A DNA stretch of 46,253 nucleotides from CAZJBS01 sp964544475. GTDB lineage: Bacteria; CLD3; SB21. The notes beneath the pieces were generated by a model. It searched no databases. It was given only the letters and a program-made list of their open reading frames with translations, and was not told the DNA's origin. Within the stretch, counting starts at the first letter, position 1; each line of letters opens with the position of its first letter. The stretch lies in assembly GCA_964544475.1 (NCBI GenBank), contig CAZJBS010000024.1, positions 1-46,253 on the forward strand, given 5' to 3'. Made by a program: the position numbers and the translations under genes. Below are positions 8,901 through 17,709 of this stretch, in pieces.

Positions 8901-11900
8901 GACAGCACGTATATTTCCGGTGAAGGCTTCCTGCCGCCGGATATCGATGTGAGCCCGGGCAGCCTGTCGGCCACGATTGCCGAAGGAGACAGCACCGAGC
9001 GCACATTGACCATTCGAAATTTGGGAACCGGCGGACTGGAATTCACGATCTCCGGCTCCGTGAGCGGTCCCGAAGAAACGACGTTGTCGGGCAGTGAGCT
9101 GAGCAAGCTGGTCCGGATAACGCGCAAGGCGAAATCCTCGGGCCGTTCCGTGGCATCGACGGGTCTTTCGAGCCACCGGAGCAACAACGCCACCGGCCAT
9201 TCCATTGGACGCGCGCCGGTCGAGTTGTTCAACAAGAGCCATGCCAAAGACACCAAGCGGGCCGACCTGAAGAAGCTGTTTGGTACGTCGGCGTTGCAGG
9301 CCTACTCGATTGAAAGCGTCAATTCATTTGTCACCGACCTGAGCCTGGGTGCGCCAGAAGTCCTGAATTATGTGGCGCCGTACTCGACTCTTGATTTCCC
9401 GGGCGGCGGCGATTTTGACGATGATCTGAGCCGCTTCTTTGTGGTAGACGGCACGACGCTGTTGACGATCGATACCGCCACCGGCGCCACGACAACGGTG
9501 GGGACTGTTCTACCGTTTGGCGGTGAAAACTTCAGCGGTATGGACTACGATGCGTCCACCGGCACACTGTGGGCCATCGGCACCAACATCACGTCTTCGT
9601 CCTTGTATATCATTGATCCGAATGTTCCCTCGGCAACCCGCGTCGGCGCGATCACCAATTCCCCGGGCGCCATCGGCGTCGCCACGGATAACACGGGTCA
9701 GATGTACGTGTATGATCTCGTAACGGACATGCTTCTGGCCGTGGATAAGAATACCGGCGCCGGAACCGAAATCGGTTCGATCGGTTTCAATGCCAATTAC
9801 GGACAGGGCATGGACTACGATCCCGTGAATGACATCTTATATATGTCAGCCTTCAATGGGGATGCCTTCCAGGCTGAATTAAGGTCGGTGGATCGTGGAA
9901 CCGGGAATACGACGCTTCTGGGCGTCCTTGGCAGCACGGATCCAGGAGGATTGACCCAGTTGTCGTTCCTGTGCATTGTCGCCGGCGGCGGATCGGGATT
10001 CCTCGCCTTCAATCCGGACGAAGGTTCGGTTGCGCCGGACGATTCCCTTGAGGTTGAAGTGACCCTGTATGCACCGCAGGACCTCCTGCCCGGACTTTAC
10101 ACGGGTAATATCGATATTTCCAGCGATGATCCGGACGAACCTCATTACCTGATTCCGGTCAGCATCACCTACACGAACGTCCCGGATCCTCCTTCGGCGT
10201 TCAATCTGTCCTCTCCGTCGGATGAAGGCGAAGTGGACCAGCACGTGGACTTCGAATGGACGGCTTCGGAAGACGTGGACGGCGACGACGTCACCTACAC
10301 GTTGACCATCAATGGTCCCGGCGTCAACGAGACGTTTGCGGGTCTGACAGAGACGACGTTCAGCTATGACGGCAGCGATGGTTTTGAAAATGGTGAAACG
10401 TACACATGGAACGTCACCGCGAGTGACGGTTACCTGGTCACTCCAAGCTCGAACGGGCCTTTCACCTTTGAAGTCGAGTTTTCGCTGGCCGGCGCCGGAT
10501 TCCTGAGCGTCGCCGATTCCTCTTCGCAGGTCACACCCAGACTGCACGTCGCCTGGGATAACAGCGCGATTCCATATGATCTGGCGTATCACGACGGGTC
10601 CTTCGAAGGTCAGATCGGGTACAACGGCGCGGAAGGATCGTTTGCGGTCCGCTTTACGCCGCTGGCGTATCCGGTGACCATCACGGGATGCGAGATCACC
10701 ACGCAGGGCGACGCCAACACGACGTTTGACGTGTCGGTGTACCTTGATGAAGATGGCGCCGTGGAAGGGCCTCCGGGCACCGCCGGGTTCGTGTATGAGA
10801 GCCAGGGTGGATCGACGCCGGGCACGTATGTTGTCAATTTCCCGGATAACATTGTCCTGACGGAAGGGGATTTCTACCTGTCTGCGCAGGAGGACGGTTC
10901 GATCGGTGATGGCTTCCTGGGTATTGGCAATGATCTGCAACTGAACCATTTGGACCGGAACTGGGTTTCCGGCGACAACAATCTGACATGGGCCACCATC
11001 AATGAGGTGGTTGGCGGCGACCCGACTCTGACCGGCAATTTCGCCATCACGGCGTATGTGGTCGGCCCGGGCGGCGTCACCATGGCCTTGCGGGGCACGA
11101 TCGAAAAAACAGGCCGCTCGGAAGTGGTTGGCAAAGCGGTCCCGGGACACCACCTTGAATCGATCGATCTCGTGAAGTACCGTCTGTACAGGTCGCTGAA
11201 TCCCAATGTGGATCCGGAGCCTGGAAATCTGGTGGCCACAATGGATACGTCGGTGACCGAATATATGGACACCAATGTGTCGTTTGGTGTGCCGTACTAT
11301 TATGTGGTGACGGCGCTGTATGTGGTTCAGGGCGATACGCTGGAAAGCGATCCCAGCAACGAAGTGTGGGAATCACCGGGATTGCCTCTGGCATCCGTCA
11401 ACCCGTTGTCGTTCACGTTCAGCCTGAGCCCCGGTGTTCAGGATTCAAGTGAAATGACCATCTCCAACGATGGCAACGACGTGCTGCACTACACCATCAC
11501 CGTGACCATGGATTCCAATTCCATCGCCCTGGCGAATAACCGGCGCGCGGCGGAAGCGGGCGAAGGGCCGACAAACAAGAATGAAGTCGACCAGCGTCCC
11601 GGCGTCTCGCAGATGTATGGAGCCGGCGGTCCGGACAACTTCGGCTACAAGTGGATCGACAGCGATGAGCCGGGCGGACCGACCTTCAATTGGGTCGACA
11701 TTTCGTCCGTGGGGACGCCGTTGTTCCTGGGCGATGACGAGTACGTGAATGTGTCGCTGCCATTCAACTTCAACTTCTATGAAAATACGTATTCATCGCT
11801 GAATCTGAGCGCCAACGGATACCTGACGTTTGGGCCGAGTGGCGGCGTGTATACCAACGCCCCGATCCCGACCGCGGGCGATCCAAACGATTTCATTGCC

Positions 11901-12689
11901 CTGTTCTGGGATGACCTGTATCCGCCAAGCGGTGGAACGATCTACTACCACGGTGATGCGTCCCGCTTTGTCGTACAGTATCAGGACATCTGGCACATCA
12001 ACGGTTCCGGTTCGTACACGTTTGAAGTCATCCTGTATCCGGACGGCCGTATTCTGTATCAATATCTGACCCTGGGCGGCGACATCAATTCGCACACGAT
12101 CGGTATTGAGAATGCCACCGGTACGGACGGCCTGCAGGTTGTGTACAATGGCAGCTACGTGCACGCCAATCTGGCCGTTCTGATCAGCGCTTCGCCGGAC
12201 TGGCTCTCGATGTCCGAAATGGAGGGCCAGGTGGGCATTGGCGGAGACAACGAACTGATGGTCCGCATCCTTACGGATGAGTTGGAACAAGGTACTTATT
12301 ATGGTACGATCCATATCGAGACCGACGATCCCAACCATCCGACTTTCGAGATTCCGGTCACCCTGAGCGTGATCGTGGGCGTGGATGAAAATCCTCTGAC
12401 GAATGTGCCGCAGGAATTTGCGCTGTTCCAGAATTATCCCAATCCGTTCAACCCGACGACTTCCATCAAGTACAACCTGAAGGAAGACGGCAAGGTCGTG
12501 TTGAAGGTATTCAACGTGCTTGGTCAGGAAGTTCGCACGCTGGTCAATACGCGCGAAAAGGCGGGCTTCAGGCAAGTACAGTGGGACGGCCGAAGCAACA
12601 CCGGAAAGCAGGTTTCATCCGGTGTATATGTCTACCGCCTGACGGTGGGTTCGTTTGTGAAGTCGAAGAAGATGATGCTCTTGAAGTAA
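5940..12689 (+). CDS. Giant secreted T9SS-sorted protein with Asp-box (sialidase-like) repeats
   Basis: A 2249-residue protein. The ATG at 5940 has a GGAGG site five bases upstream and begins a clear signal peptide (about residues 1-26, cut near SYAQ). An upstream GTG at 5910 would bury it. Residues about 70-500 form a beta-propeller-like region with Asp-box motifs (STDGGQTW, STNNGVNW, STNGGVSW, SVDGGTSW). Fibronectin/Ig-like modules follow, then a region near 690-890 with no known match and HYDIN-like modules (LDFGTVGVG near 900). A second propeller-like region lies near 1100-1330, with further Ig-like modules after it. The last ~85 residues are a type A T9SS sorting domain (NYPNPFNPTTSIKY near 2164, ending MMLLK). 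It is probably surface-attached or released; no catalytic activity can be assigned. It is transcribed alone, with its own terminator. Confidence 0.85.
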   Translation: MNKRATTLVLLVLGLFLLNSALSYAQDDRIWSRKVSKFQIGKDEQQQKVATPKSVQYSSGIKMRNLPPMDSPDISVTPLTNTTQSENSIAVSPLNPNIVLNSNNSSDFPVSQIFGASGFMSTDGGQTWYGSVQGTGGPNSGDPAAAIALSGRFHNGYIAADGGNGAAWSTNNGVNWNNVQVYPNPGSLADKNHLWVDYSPSSPYVNNVYAAWTDFGGGHDSEIMFARSTNGGVSWLPAIEISGAIAAGSHNQGVNIQTGPNGEVYLCWAVYDSWPSLETAIGFAKSTDGGATFGAATRAITNIQGIRSQAAGGGLLGGKDMRTATFPTMTVNMQNGSVYIAWANIGVPGVNTGTERDVWVSKSVDGGTSWGTAVRINQDPTDNGKDQWFPWIACDPTSGALVCIFYDSRDFSGNDQANAYVAISRDGAATWEDFRVSDASWSADGSGTGFSANYAGDYISIAVRQGKVYPCWTDTRLGSNRLITWVSPFLLSDPTDPNPVTGLTAYSDYYTPTSIHLEWNDPTTLSNGDPLDTFVVDIYRNSSFVTSVPKGVEFYNDGGRTDGELYSYDLYARLIPQDSLSPVSSVSWYAGGSPYPAAPTSMEIDADTSHAYLSWEDPTTQADGTPLDDLSKIFVYRNGTLIDSVGVGVEEYTDMPAPGFTYTYYVKAVDNETPRHLSEASNAVSSYVGNLPDFFIWNPDPTPLSGPAIQTIMNNLGKSSFMSTDLFAFGPPASAHYKAVFVCLGIYSNNYVLSSSDPEVAALVAYLNSGGRVYMEGGDTWAFDEQTPLHAMFNIDGLSDGSGDFGPAEGLDFADGLDFTYSGENNYMDQLGTMNGSFAIVKDADGGYNASIAYDGGIYKTIGASFEFGGLDDNSITGTKQDLMIQILSFLVPDPNQNIATSPATLDFGTVGVGFEDSLNLTITNTGLADLTVSAVTVTGAPFSVTGGTGILEFGESAIAKVKFTPTGDGSFEGWVLVASNDPDRPVDSTYISGEGFLPPDIDVSPGSLSATIAEGDSTERTLTIRNLGTGGLEFTISGSVSGPEETTLSGSELSKLVRITRKAKSSGRSVASTGLSSHRSNNATGHSIGRAPVELFNKSHAKDTKRADLKKLFGTSALQAYSIESVNSFVTDLSLGAPEVLNYVAPYSTLDFPGGGDFDDDLSRFFVVDGTTLLTIDTATGATTTVGTVLPFGGENFSGMDYDASTGTLWAIGTNITSSSLYIIDPNVPSATRVGAITNSPGAIGVATDNTGQMYVYDLVTDMLLAVDKNTGAGTEIGSIGFNANYGQGMDYDPVNDILYMSAFNGDAFQAELRSVDRGTGNTTLLGVLGSTDPGGLTQLSFLCIVAGGGSGFLAFNPDEGSVAPDDSLEVEVTLYAPQDLLPGLYTGNIDISSDDPDEPHYLIPVSITYTNVPDPPSAFNLSSPSDEGEVDQHVDFEWTASEDVDGDDVTYTLTINGPGVNETFAGLTETTFSYDGSDGFENGETYTWNVTASDGYLVTPSSNGPFTFEVEFSLAGAGFLSVADSSSQVTPRLHVAWDNSAIPYDLAYHDGSFEGQIGYNGAEGSFAVRFTPLAYPVTITGCEITTQGDANTTFDVSVYLDEDGAVEGPPGTAGFVYESQGGSTPGTYVVNFPDNIVLTEGDFYLSAQEDGSIGDGFLGIGNDLQLNHLDRNWVSGDNNLTWATINEVVGGDPTLTGNFAITAYVVGPGGVTMALRGTIEKTGRSEVVGKAVPGHHLESIDLVKYRLYRSLNPNVDPEPGNLVATMDTSVTEYMDTNVSFGVPYYYVVTALYVVQGDTLESDPSNEVWESPGLPLASVNPLSFTFSLSPGVQDSSEMTISNDGNDVLHYTITVTMDSNSIALANNRRAAEAGEGPTNKNEVDQRPGVSQMYGAGGPDNFGYKWIDSDEPGGPTFNWVDISSVGTPLFLGDDEYVNVSLPFNFNFYENTYSSLNLSANGYLTFGPSGGVYTNAPIPTAGDPNDFIALFWDDLYPPSGGTIYYHGDASRFVVQYQDIWHINGSGSYTFEVILYPDGRILYQYLTLGGDINSHTIGIENATGTDGLQVVYNGSYVHANLAVLISASPDWLSMSEMEGQVGIGGDNELMVRILTDELEQGTYYGTIHIETDDPNHPTFEIPVTLSVIVGVDENPLTNVPQEFALFQNYPNPFNPTTSIKYNLKEDGKVVLKVFNVLGQEVRTLVNTREKAGFRQVQWDGRSNTGKQVSSGVYVYRLTVGSFVKSKKMMLLK

Positions 12690-12711
12690 ACGAACTTGCA
12701 TTCGTAGGTTT

Positions 12712-12745
12712 GAACGCCGGCCCAAATGGCCGGCGTTCTTTTTTT
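12712..12745 (+). terminator. Rho-independent terminator of the giant protein gene
   Basis: An 11-bp perfect stem (GAACGCCGGCC with GGCCGGCGTTC), a five-base loop CAAAT, then a run of seven Ts. It separates the giant gene from the respiratory cluster. Confidence 0.9.
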
Positions 12746-12747
12746 GT

Positions 12748-12776
12748 TTGCATCTGAGAGGCCTGGGCCATAGATT
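12748..12776 (+). promoter_or_regulatory. Candidate promoter of ctaB
   Basis: TTGCAT, a 17-base gap, then TAGATT, placed directly after the upstream terminator and about 58 bases before the start codon. TTGCAT with a 17-base gap recurs at 13767 and on the minus strand at 28345. Confidence 0.5.
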
Positions 12777-12833
12777 GGCCCGTTCCGGTTTCCTGAATTC
12801 AAGTCAACTCCCAACATCCAACAAGGCTGCTCC

Positions 12834-13718
12834 ATGTCCGCCAGGGCCATTTTGAATTCCTACGTGCGTTTGACGAAGCCGACCATCATGTTGCTGGTCC
12901 TTTTCACCGGTGCGACGGCGCTGTGTGTCGAAGGCAGTTTCGTGCGCGAGCCCGTGAAGTTTCTGTGGGTCATGGTGGGGCTTTTTCTGACGGGCGGGTG
13001 TGCCAACGCCCTCAACCAGTATTTTGAACGTGAAATTGATGCGCGGATGGAGCGGACCCGCCAACGCCGGCCGCTGCCGATGGGTGAGCTCGGCCCGGCG
13101 CATGCGCTGGTGTTTTCCATTTCGATCGGGGTCGCCGGAGTCGTGATCTTTGCATGGGTTTTCAACCTGCTGACCGCCGTGCTGTCCCTGGCGACGATTC
13201 TGTTTTACAGCCTTTTCTACACGTTGTTCCTGAAGCCCAATACGCCTCAGAATATCGTCATTGGAGGTGCGGCCGGAGCCATGGCACCTGTTGGGGCGTG
13301 GGCGGCGGCGACCGGAACGATGGCGGTTGCTCCGTGGATCATGTTCCTGATTGTCTTCTTGTGGACACCGCCCCACTTCTGGGCCCTGGCGCTGTTTTGC
13401 AAGGATGACTACGTCAAGGCGAAATTGCCCATGATGCCCGTCGTGAAGGGGGACGACCAGACCCTTCGGCAGATGTTTTACTACGGTCTGGCTCTCGTCG
13501 CGGTGAGTTTGACGCTCGTCTTTTTCCAGACCGGCCTGGTGTATCTCGTGACCGCCGCGTTGCTGGGATTCGTATTCATCAAAAAGACCCGCCGGGCGAT
13601 GAAGGAAAAAACGGAAAAGATCATCCGCGGCTTGTTCGGTTATTCCATTGTGTATCTGTTTGCATTGTTCCTGGCGATGATCGTGGACCGGTACTTATTT
13701 TTCGAAATCGGTCTTTAA
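12834..13718 (+). CDS. ctaB: Protoheme IX farnesyltransferase (heme O synthase)
   Basis: This integral membrane prenyltransferase of the UbiA family attaches farnesyl to heme B, making heme O, the precursor of the heme A used by the oxidase encoded downstream. The 294 residues are the usual length. The first Asp-rich motif region reads NQYFEREIDARMERTRQRR, and a second, WTPPHFWALAL, is typical of heme O synthases. About eight to nine membrane segments are visible. The ATG at 12834 is preceded by AAGG at seven bases. No heme A synthase (ctaA) is visible in the window. The act promoter follows 50 bases downstream, so ctaB may be a separate unit. Confidence 0.92.
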   Translation: MSARAILNSYVRLTKPTIMLLVLFTGATALCVEGSFVREPVKFLWVMVGLFLTGGCANALNQYFEREIDARMERTRQRRPLPMGELGPAHALVFSISIGVAGVVIFAWVFNLLTAVLSLATILFYSLFYTLFLKPNTPQNIVIGGAAGAMAPVGAWAAATGTMAVAPWIMFLIVFLWTPPHFWALALFCKDDYVKAKLPMMPVVKGDDQTLRQMFYYGLALVAVSLTLVFFQTGLVYLVTAALLGFVFIKKTRRAMKEKTEKIIRGLFGYSIVYLFALFLAMIVDRYLFFEIGL

Positions 13719-13766
13719 ATCGTAAATTATTCGTCATTTTTTGGCCCTCCCGCGGTGAATTTTTTC

Positions 13767-13795
13767 TTGCATGTGTTGGCATGGGCTTATATATT
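13767..13795 (+). promoter_or_regulatory. Candidate promoter of the act-cox operon
   Basis: TTGCAT (13767-13772), a 17-base gap and TATATT (13790-13795): the best promoter match in the respiratory cluster. It implies a leader of about 160 bases before actA. The rest of the 245-base ctaB-actA gap shows no other clear signal. Confidence 0.6.
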
Positions 13796-13963
13796 CAAAC
13801 CCGTCAGATGTCCTGCGCAAGCCTTTCCATGCAGGTCATGTTGGTTTCAAGCGATCCCTTTTTGAATATCATTGAATGAATGCCTCACACGTCTGCGTTT
13901 TTTTTCATGTGGGACTGTTTGATGGTGCAACGTGTCATGAGTCATAATTAAGGAGACGGTTGC

Positions 13964-14611
13964 GTGGCTCAAATCTTTCCGAAATGGAGCAACAAGGCTC
14001 CCAGGATGCTGGGTGTTGGTGTTTTGGTTTTCGGCGCGTTGGTGACCGGCTTTTTCTGGTATTATGCTTCACCGAAATTCACCGACGTCGGTTACCGACC
14101 AAAGCAACCGGTGTCTTACAGTCACAAGTTGCACGCGGGTGATCTGGGTATGGACTGCCGGTACTGCCATGTGGGCGTTGAGCAATCAGCCACGGCGATG
14201 GTACCGCCCACGGCCACGTGCATGAATTGCCACAACCTGATCCTGCCCCAGAGTGAAAAACTGCTGCCGGTTCGCGAAAGCTGGATCAATCAAACGCCGA
14301 TCGAATGGGTCAAGGTCAACAAGGTGCCGGACTACGCCTATTTCAATCACAGCATTCACCTCAACGCGGGCGTCGGTTGTGAGTCCTGCCATGGCAATGT
14401 GGCCCAAATGGAAGAAGTCGAGATCAAGCAACCGCTCAGCATGAGTTGGTGTCTGGACTGCCACCGCAATCCGGACATGCACCTGCGTTCCTCCGCCGAC
14501 ATCACAAAGATGGGATGGTACGCGCCCAAGAACCAGATGGCGCTGGCGGCGGATATCAAACAAGCCAAACGTTTAGCCCCACCACAGGATTGTTCAGGAT
14601 GTCATCGATGA
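13964..14611 (+). CDS. actA: Alternative Complex III subunit ActA, pentaheme cytochrome c
   Basis: This subunit takes electrons from the ActB iron-sulfur clusters and passes them towards ActE or the oxidase on the periplasmic side. Five CxxCH heme sites are visible: CRYCH (65-69), CMNCH, CESCH, CLDCH and CSGCH at the C-terminus, as expected for ActA. One N-terminal hydrophobic segment (about 15-35) anchors it and is probably uncleaved. The start is GTG at 13964, with AGGAG eight bases upstream. The stop overlaps the actB start as ATGA, which implies translational coupling. Confidence 0.9.
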   Translation: MAQIFPKWSNKAPRMLGVGVLVFGALVTGFFWYYASPKFTDVGYRPKQPVSYSHKLHAGDLGMDCRYCHVGVEQSATAMVPPTATCMNCHNLILPQSEKLLPVRESWINQTPIEWVKVNKVPDYAYFNHSIHLNAGVGCESCHGNVAQMEEVEIKQPLSMSWCLDCHRNPDMHLRSSADITKMGWYAPKNQMALAADIKQAKRLAPPQDCSGCHR

Positions 14612-17600
14612 ATCACGAGTCCGCGGCCCGCGAAAAATACTGGCGCAGTCTGGATCATTTGGCCGACACGCCGGAATTCAAGGAACTTGTCGAACGTGAA
14701 TTTCCGGATCATGCGTCGGAAATGACCAACCCGATCACGCGCCGGAATTTTCTCACGTTGATGGGGGCGTCGGTCGCACTGGCGGGGCTGGCTTCGTGCC
14801 GGCGTCCGGTTGAAAAAATCATTCCGTATGTGATCAAACCCGAGGAAATCATCCCGGGCGTGGCCCAATACTACGCGACGGTTGTGCCGTTCGGTTTGTC
14901 GGCCGCCGGCGTCATGGTGAAAAGCCACGAAGGCCGACCGACGAAAATCGAAGGTCATGCCGGCCATCCGTTTTCCATGGGTTCGGCCAACGCCTTCATG
15001 CAAAGCGCCATTCTCGGTCTCTACGATCCGGATCGCTCGGCCGTCGTGAGGAACAAGGAAACGGAAAAACCATGGCAGGAATTCGTCACGGCCTGGCAGG
15101 AACTCTATACGCAATATCTTGCCGACAAAGGCAAGGGCCTGGCGGTTCTCAGCGAATCGTTTTCTTCGCCGACCCTGTTCCGGCTTCGGGCCGAATTCAT
15201 GAAAACATTCCCCGAGGCCACGTGGTACACCTATGAAGCCGTCAGCGATGAATTCCTGCTGGAAGGTCTTCGGGTGGCCACCGGAGCCGCTTTGCGGCCG
15301 GTCCATCATTACGAAAAAGCGAAAGTCATTCTTTCGTTGGAATCGGATTTTCTGTACGCCGAGTCGGACAGCGTCGTTGCCGCCAGGGGTTTTGCGGACG
15401 GTCGCCGTCTCACGACGGAAAAAGACAGCATGAACCGGCTTTATGTGGCCGAGAGTTCATTCTCGATCACGGGCGGCATGGCGGACCATCGTCTCAGGCT
15501 GCAGCCCCATCAGGTGGGCGCCCTGGCTGTGGCCGTGGCGCAGGCCCTGTCAACCGAAGGCATTTCCGTCGATCTGGCCGCCGGTATCGCGATAGACAAT
15601 TCCGACACGCTGGACAAGGCCTGGATTCAGGCCGTGGCCAGGGATCTGGCGTCGTCGCGCGGTGCGTCCATTGTGACGGCCGGGCGCCAGCAACCTCCGG
15701 CCGTGCATGCGATGGTGTTTGCGATCAATGCGGCGCTGGGTAATGTGCCTGCCACCATCACGTACCACGAGGTCACCGACGCCGCCGTGCCGGCGCAGAC
15801 ACCATTGGCCGACCTGGTGGCTTCGATGAATAATGCGAATGTGACCACACTGGTCATGCTCGGCGGCAACCCGGCATACTACGCCCCCGCGGATCTCGAT
15901 TTCGTATCGGCCATGAGTAACGTGCGCCATACGATTCACTACTCACTGTATCGCGATGAAACCTCACTTCTTTCGACGTGGCATGTGCCGCAGGCCCATT
16001 TCCTGGAGAGTTGGGGCGATGCCCGGGCGGCGGACGGGACCCTCAGCGTTATTCAACCCTTGATCGAGCCATTGTGGGGCGCGAAGACCGTCGTCGAATT
16101 CATGGGCCTCATCAACAAAGGTATCGATGGTTCCGGTTATGAAGCGGTCCGGGACACCTGGAAAGCGTATCTCAAAGGCATTGATTTCGAAAGCCAATGG
16201 CGCCGGGTATTGCACGATGGGCTTCTGGCCGGGAGCGCGACCGCGCCGGTCATTCCGAAACTGAATGCCAAAGCCGCCAGAGCGCTCGTGGCGGGTCACC
16301 CCTTTTCGGCGGAAGCCGGCAACGCGGACAAGCTCACCATCAGTTTCAGGCCATCCTCTTCCGTGTTCGACGGGCGTTTTGCCAATAATGGCTGGCTGCA
16401 GGAATTGCCGGACTCGATCACGAAGATCACCTGGGACAACGTCGCTCTGATCAGCCCCGCCCTGGCCAGGCAACTGGGGATCAAACAGGGCCTGAAGGAT
16501 GGGCAGAATGTCCAACCGATGATACGTCTTGAAGTCGACGGCCGGACCCTCGACATGCCGGCCTGGGTGCAACCGGGTCAGGCCGATTATACGATCACCG
16601 TCGCTCTGGGTTATGGCCGGACCGCCGCCGGACGCGTCGGAAACAAAGTCGGATTCAACACCTATGCCTTGCGAACCTCAAAGGGTCCGTATGACGCGGC
16701 CGTGACCGTTACCAAACTGGACGGTCATTACGTTGTGGCCAGCGTGCAGGATCACGGTGGTCTCGACGACGATGCTCTGGCATCGAAAGAGATCGAACGC
16801 CGCGTTCCGACGATTCTGCGGGAAGCCACGCTGCAGGCATACCGCCAGAAGCCGGACTTCGCCTCCAACGACCAGGTGGTTCCGGGATTCAAAGACCTGA
16901 AAGGCGAAGACGGAAAGCCATTGTCCATTTACAATGCGCACGTGTATGACAAAGGCAATCAATGGGGCATGTCCATCGATCTGAATGCCTGCATCGGATG
17001 CAATGCGTGCACGGTGGCGTGTCAAAGCGAAAATAACATCCCCGTGGTTGGCAAGTCGCAGGTGTTGAAGGGCCGCGAAATGCACTGGATACGCATGGAC
17101 CGTTATTACCGTGGCACCCCGGACAACCCGCAGGTGTCCTACCAGCCGGTGGCGTGCGTGCATTGTGAAACCGCGCCGTGCGAACAGGTTTGTCCCGTGG
17201 CCGCGACGGTTCACGACAGCGAAGGTCTCAACGTCATGGTGTACAACCGTTGCGTGGGGACCCGGTACTGCGCCAACAACTGTCCCTTCAAAGTCCGGAG
17301 GTTCAATTTCCTTGAGTACAATCCCGGCACCAGCGGTTTCCTGCAGGTCGATGGCGCGGAAGTTCTGAAAATGTCGAAGAATCCGGATGTCACCGTTCGT
17401 ATGCGCGGCGTCATGGAAAAGTGCACCTACTGTGTCCAGCGCATCAGCGGTGCGCGGCAGGCGGCCAAAAAGGAAAACCGGGACATCAGGGACGGCGAAG
17501 TCGTGACGGCCTGCCAGCAAACGTGTCCCACGCAGGCGATCGTGTTCGGCAATATCAACGATCCCGAAAGCCGCGTCGTCAAGGTCAAACAGCAAAACCG

Positions 17601-17709
17601 CCAATACGATCTTCTGGCGGAATTGAACATCCGCCCGCGTACGTCTTATATGGCGAAGTTGCGCAATCCGAATCCGGCGCTGTCGGCTTCCGAAACCCCG
17701 AATGGATAA
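14608..17709 (+). CDS. actB: Alternative Complex III subunit ActB, molybdopterin-like and iron-sulfur fusion
   Basis: A 1033-residue protein built like a fused molybdopterin-oxidoreductase catalytic-type domain (about 40-770) and a ferredoxin-type domain (about 780-1010). The N-terminus has the ACIII-type extension, a twin-arginine TRRNFL (R45 R46) and a lipobox-like LASC (C64), so Tat export and possibly lipidation are likely. Cysteine groups for 4Fe-4S and 3Fe-4S clusters are clear: CIGCNACTVAC, CVHCETAPCEQVC, CVGTRYCANNC and CTYC with CQQTCP. ACIII ActB proteins bind no molybdopterin, so the first half is structural. I chose the ATG at 14608, with AGGA eight bases upstream and an ATGA overlap with actA; the ATG at 14599 is in frame but poorly spaced. 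Confidence 0.9.
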   Translation: MNHESAAREKYWRSLDHLADTPEFKELVEREFPDHASEMTNPITRRNFLTLMGASVALAGLASCRRPVEKIIPYVIKPEEIIPGVAQYYATVVPFGLSAAGVMVKSHEGRPTKIEGHAGHPFSMGSANAFMQSAILGLYDPDRSAVVRNKETEKPWQEFVTAWQELYTQYLADKGKGLAVLSESFSSPTLFRLRAEFMKTFPEATWYTYEAVSDEFLLEGLRVATGAALRPVHHYEKAKVILSLESDFLYAESDSVVAARGFADGRRLTTEKDSMNRLYVAESSFSITGGMADHRLRLQPHQVGALAVAVAQALSTEGISVDLAAGIAIDNSDTLDKAWIQAVARDLASSRGASIVTAGRQQPPAVHAMVFAINAALGNVPATITYHEVTDAAVPAQTPLADLVASMNNANVTTLVMLGGNPAYYAPADLDFVSAMSNVRHTIHYSLYRDETSLLSTWHVPQAHFLESWGDARAADGTLSVIQPLIEPLWGAKTVVEFMGLINKGIDGSGYEAVRDTWKAYLKGIDFESQWRRVLHDGLLAGSATAPVIPKLNAKAARALVAGHPFSAEAGNADKLTISFRPSSSVFDGRFANNGWLQELPDSITKITWDNVALISPALARQLGIKQGLKDGQNVQPMIRLEVDGRTLDMPAWVQPGQADYTITVALGYGRTAAGRVGNKVGFNTYALRTSKGPYDAAVTVTKLDGHYVVASVQDHGGLDDDALASKEIERRVPTILREATLQAYRQKPDFASNDQVVPGFKDLKGEDGKPLSIYNAHVYDKGNQWGMSIDLNACIGCNACTVACQSENNIPVVGKSQVLKGREMHWIRMDRYYRGTPDNPQVSYQPVACVHCETAPCEQVCPVAATVHDSEGLNVMVYNRCVGTRYCANNCPFKVRRFNFLEYNPGTSGFLQVDGAEVLKMSKNPDVTVRMRGVMEKCTYCVQRISGARQAAKKENRDIRDGEVVTACQQTCPTQAIVFGNINDPESRVVKVKQQNRQYDLLAELNIRPRTSYMAKLRNPNPALSASETPNG

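Noticed and set aside
6006..12575. Long minus-strand open frames inside the giant protein gene (up to 424 codons)
   Set aside because: They are composition shadows of the GC-rich coding strand, with no domain pattern and no ribosome sites.
14446..14607. Upstream extension of the actB reading frame
   Set aside because: It lies entirely inside actA in another frame, and the ATG at 14608 has a well-placed ribosome site.
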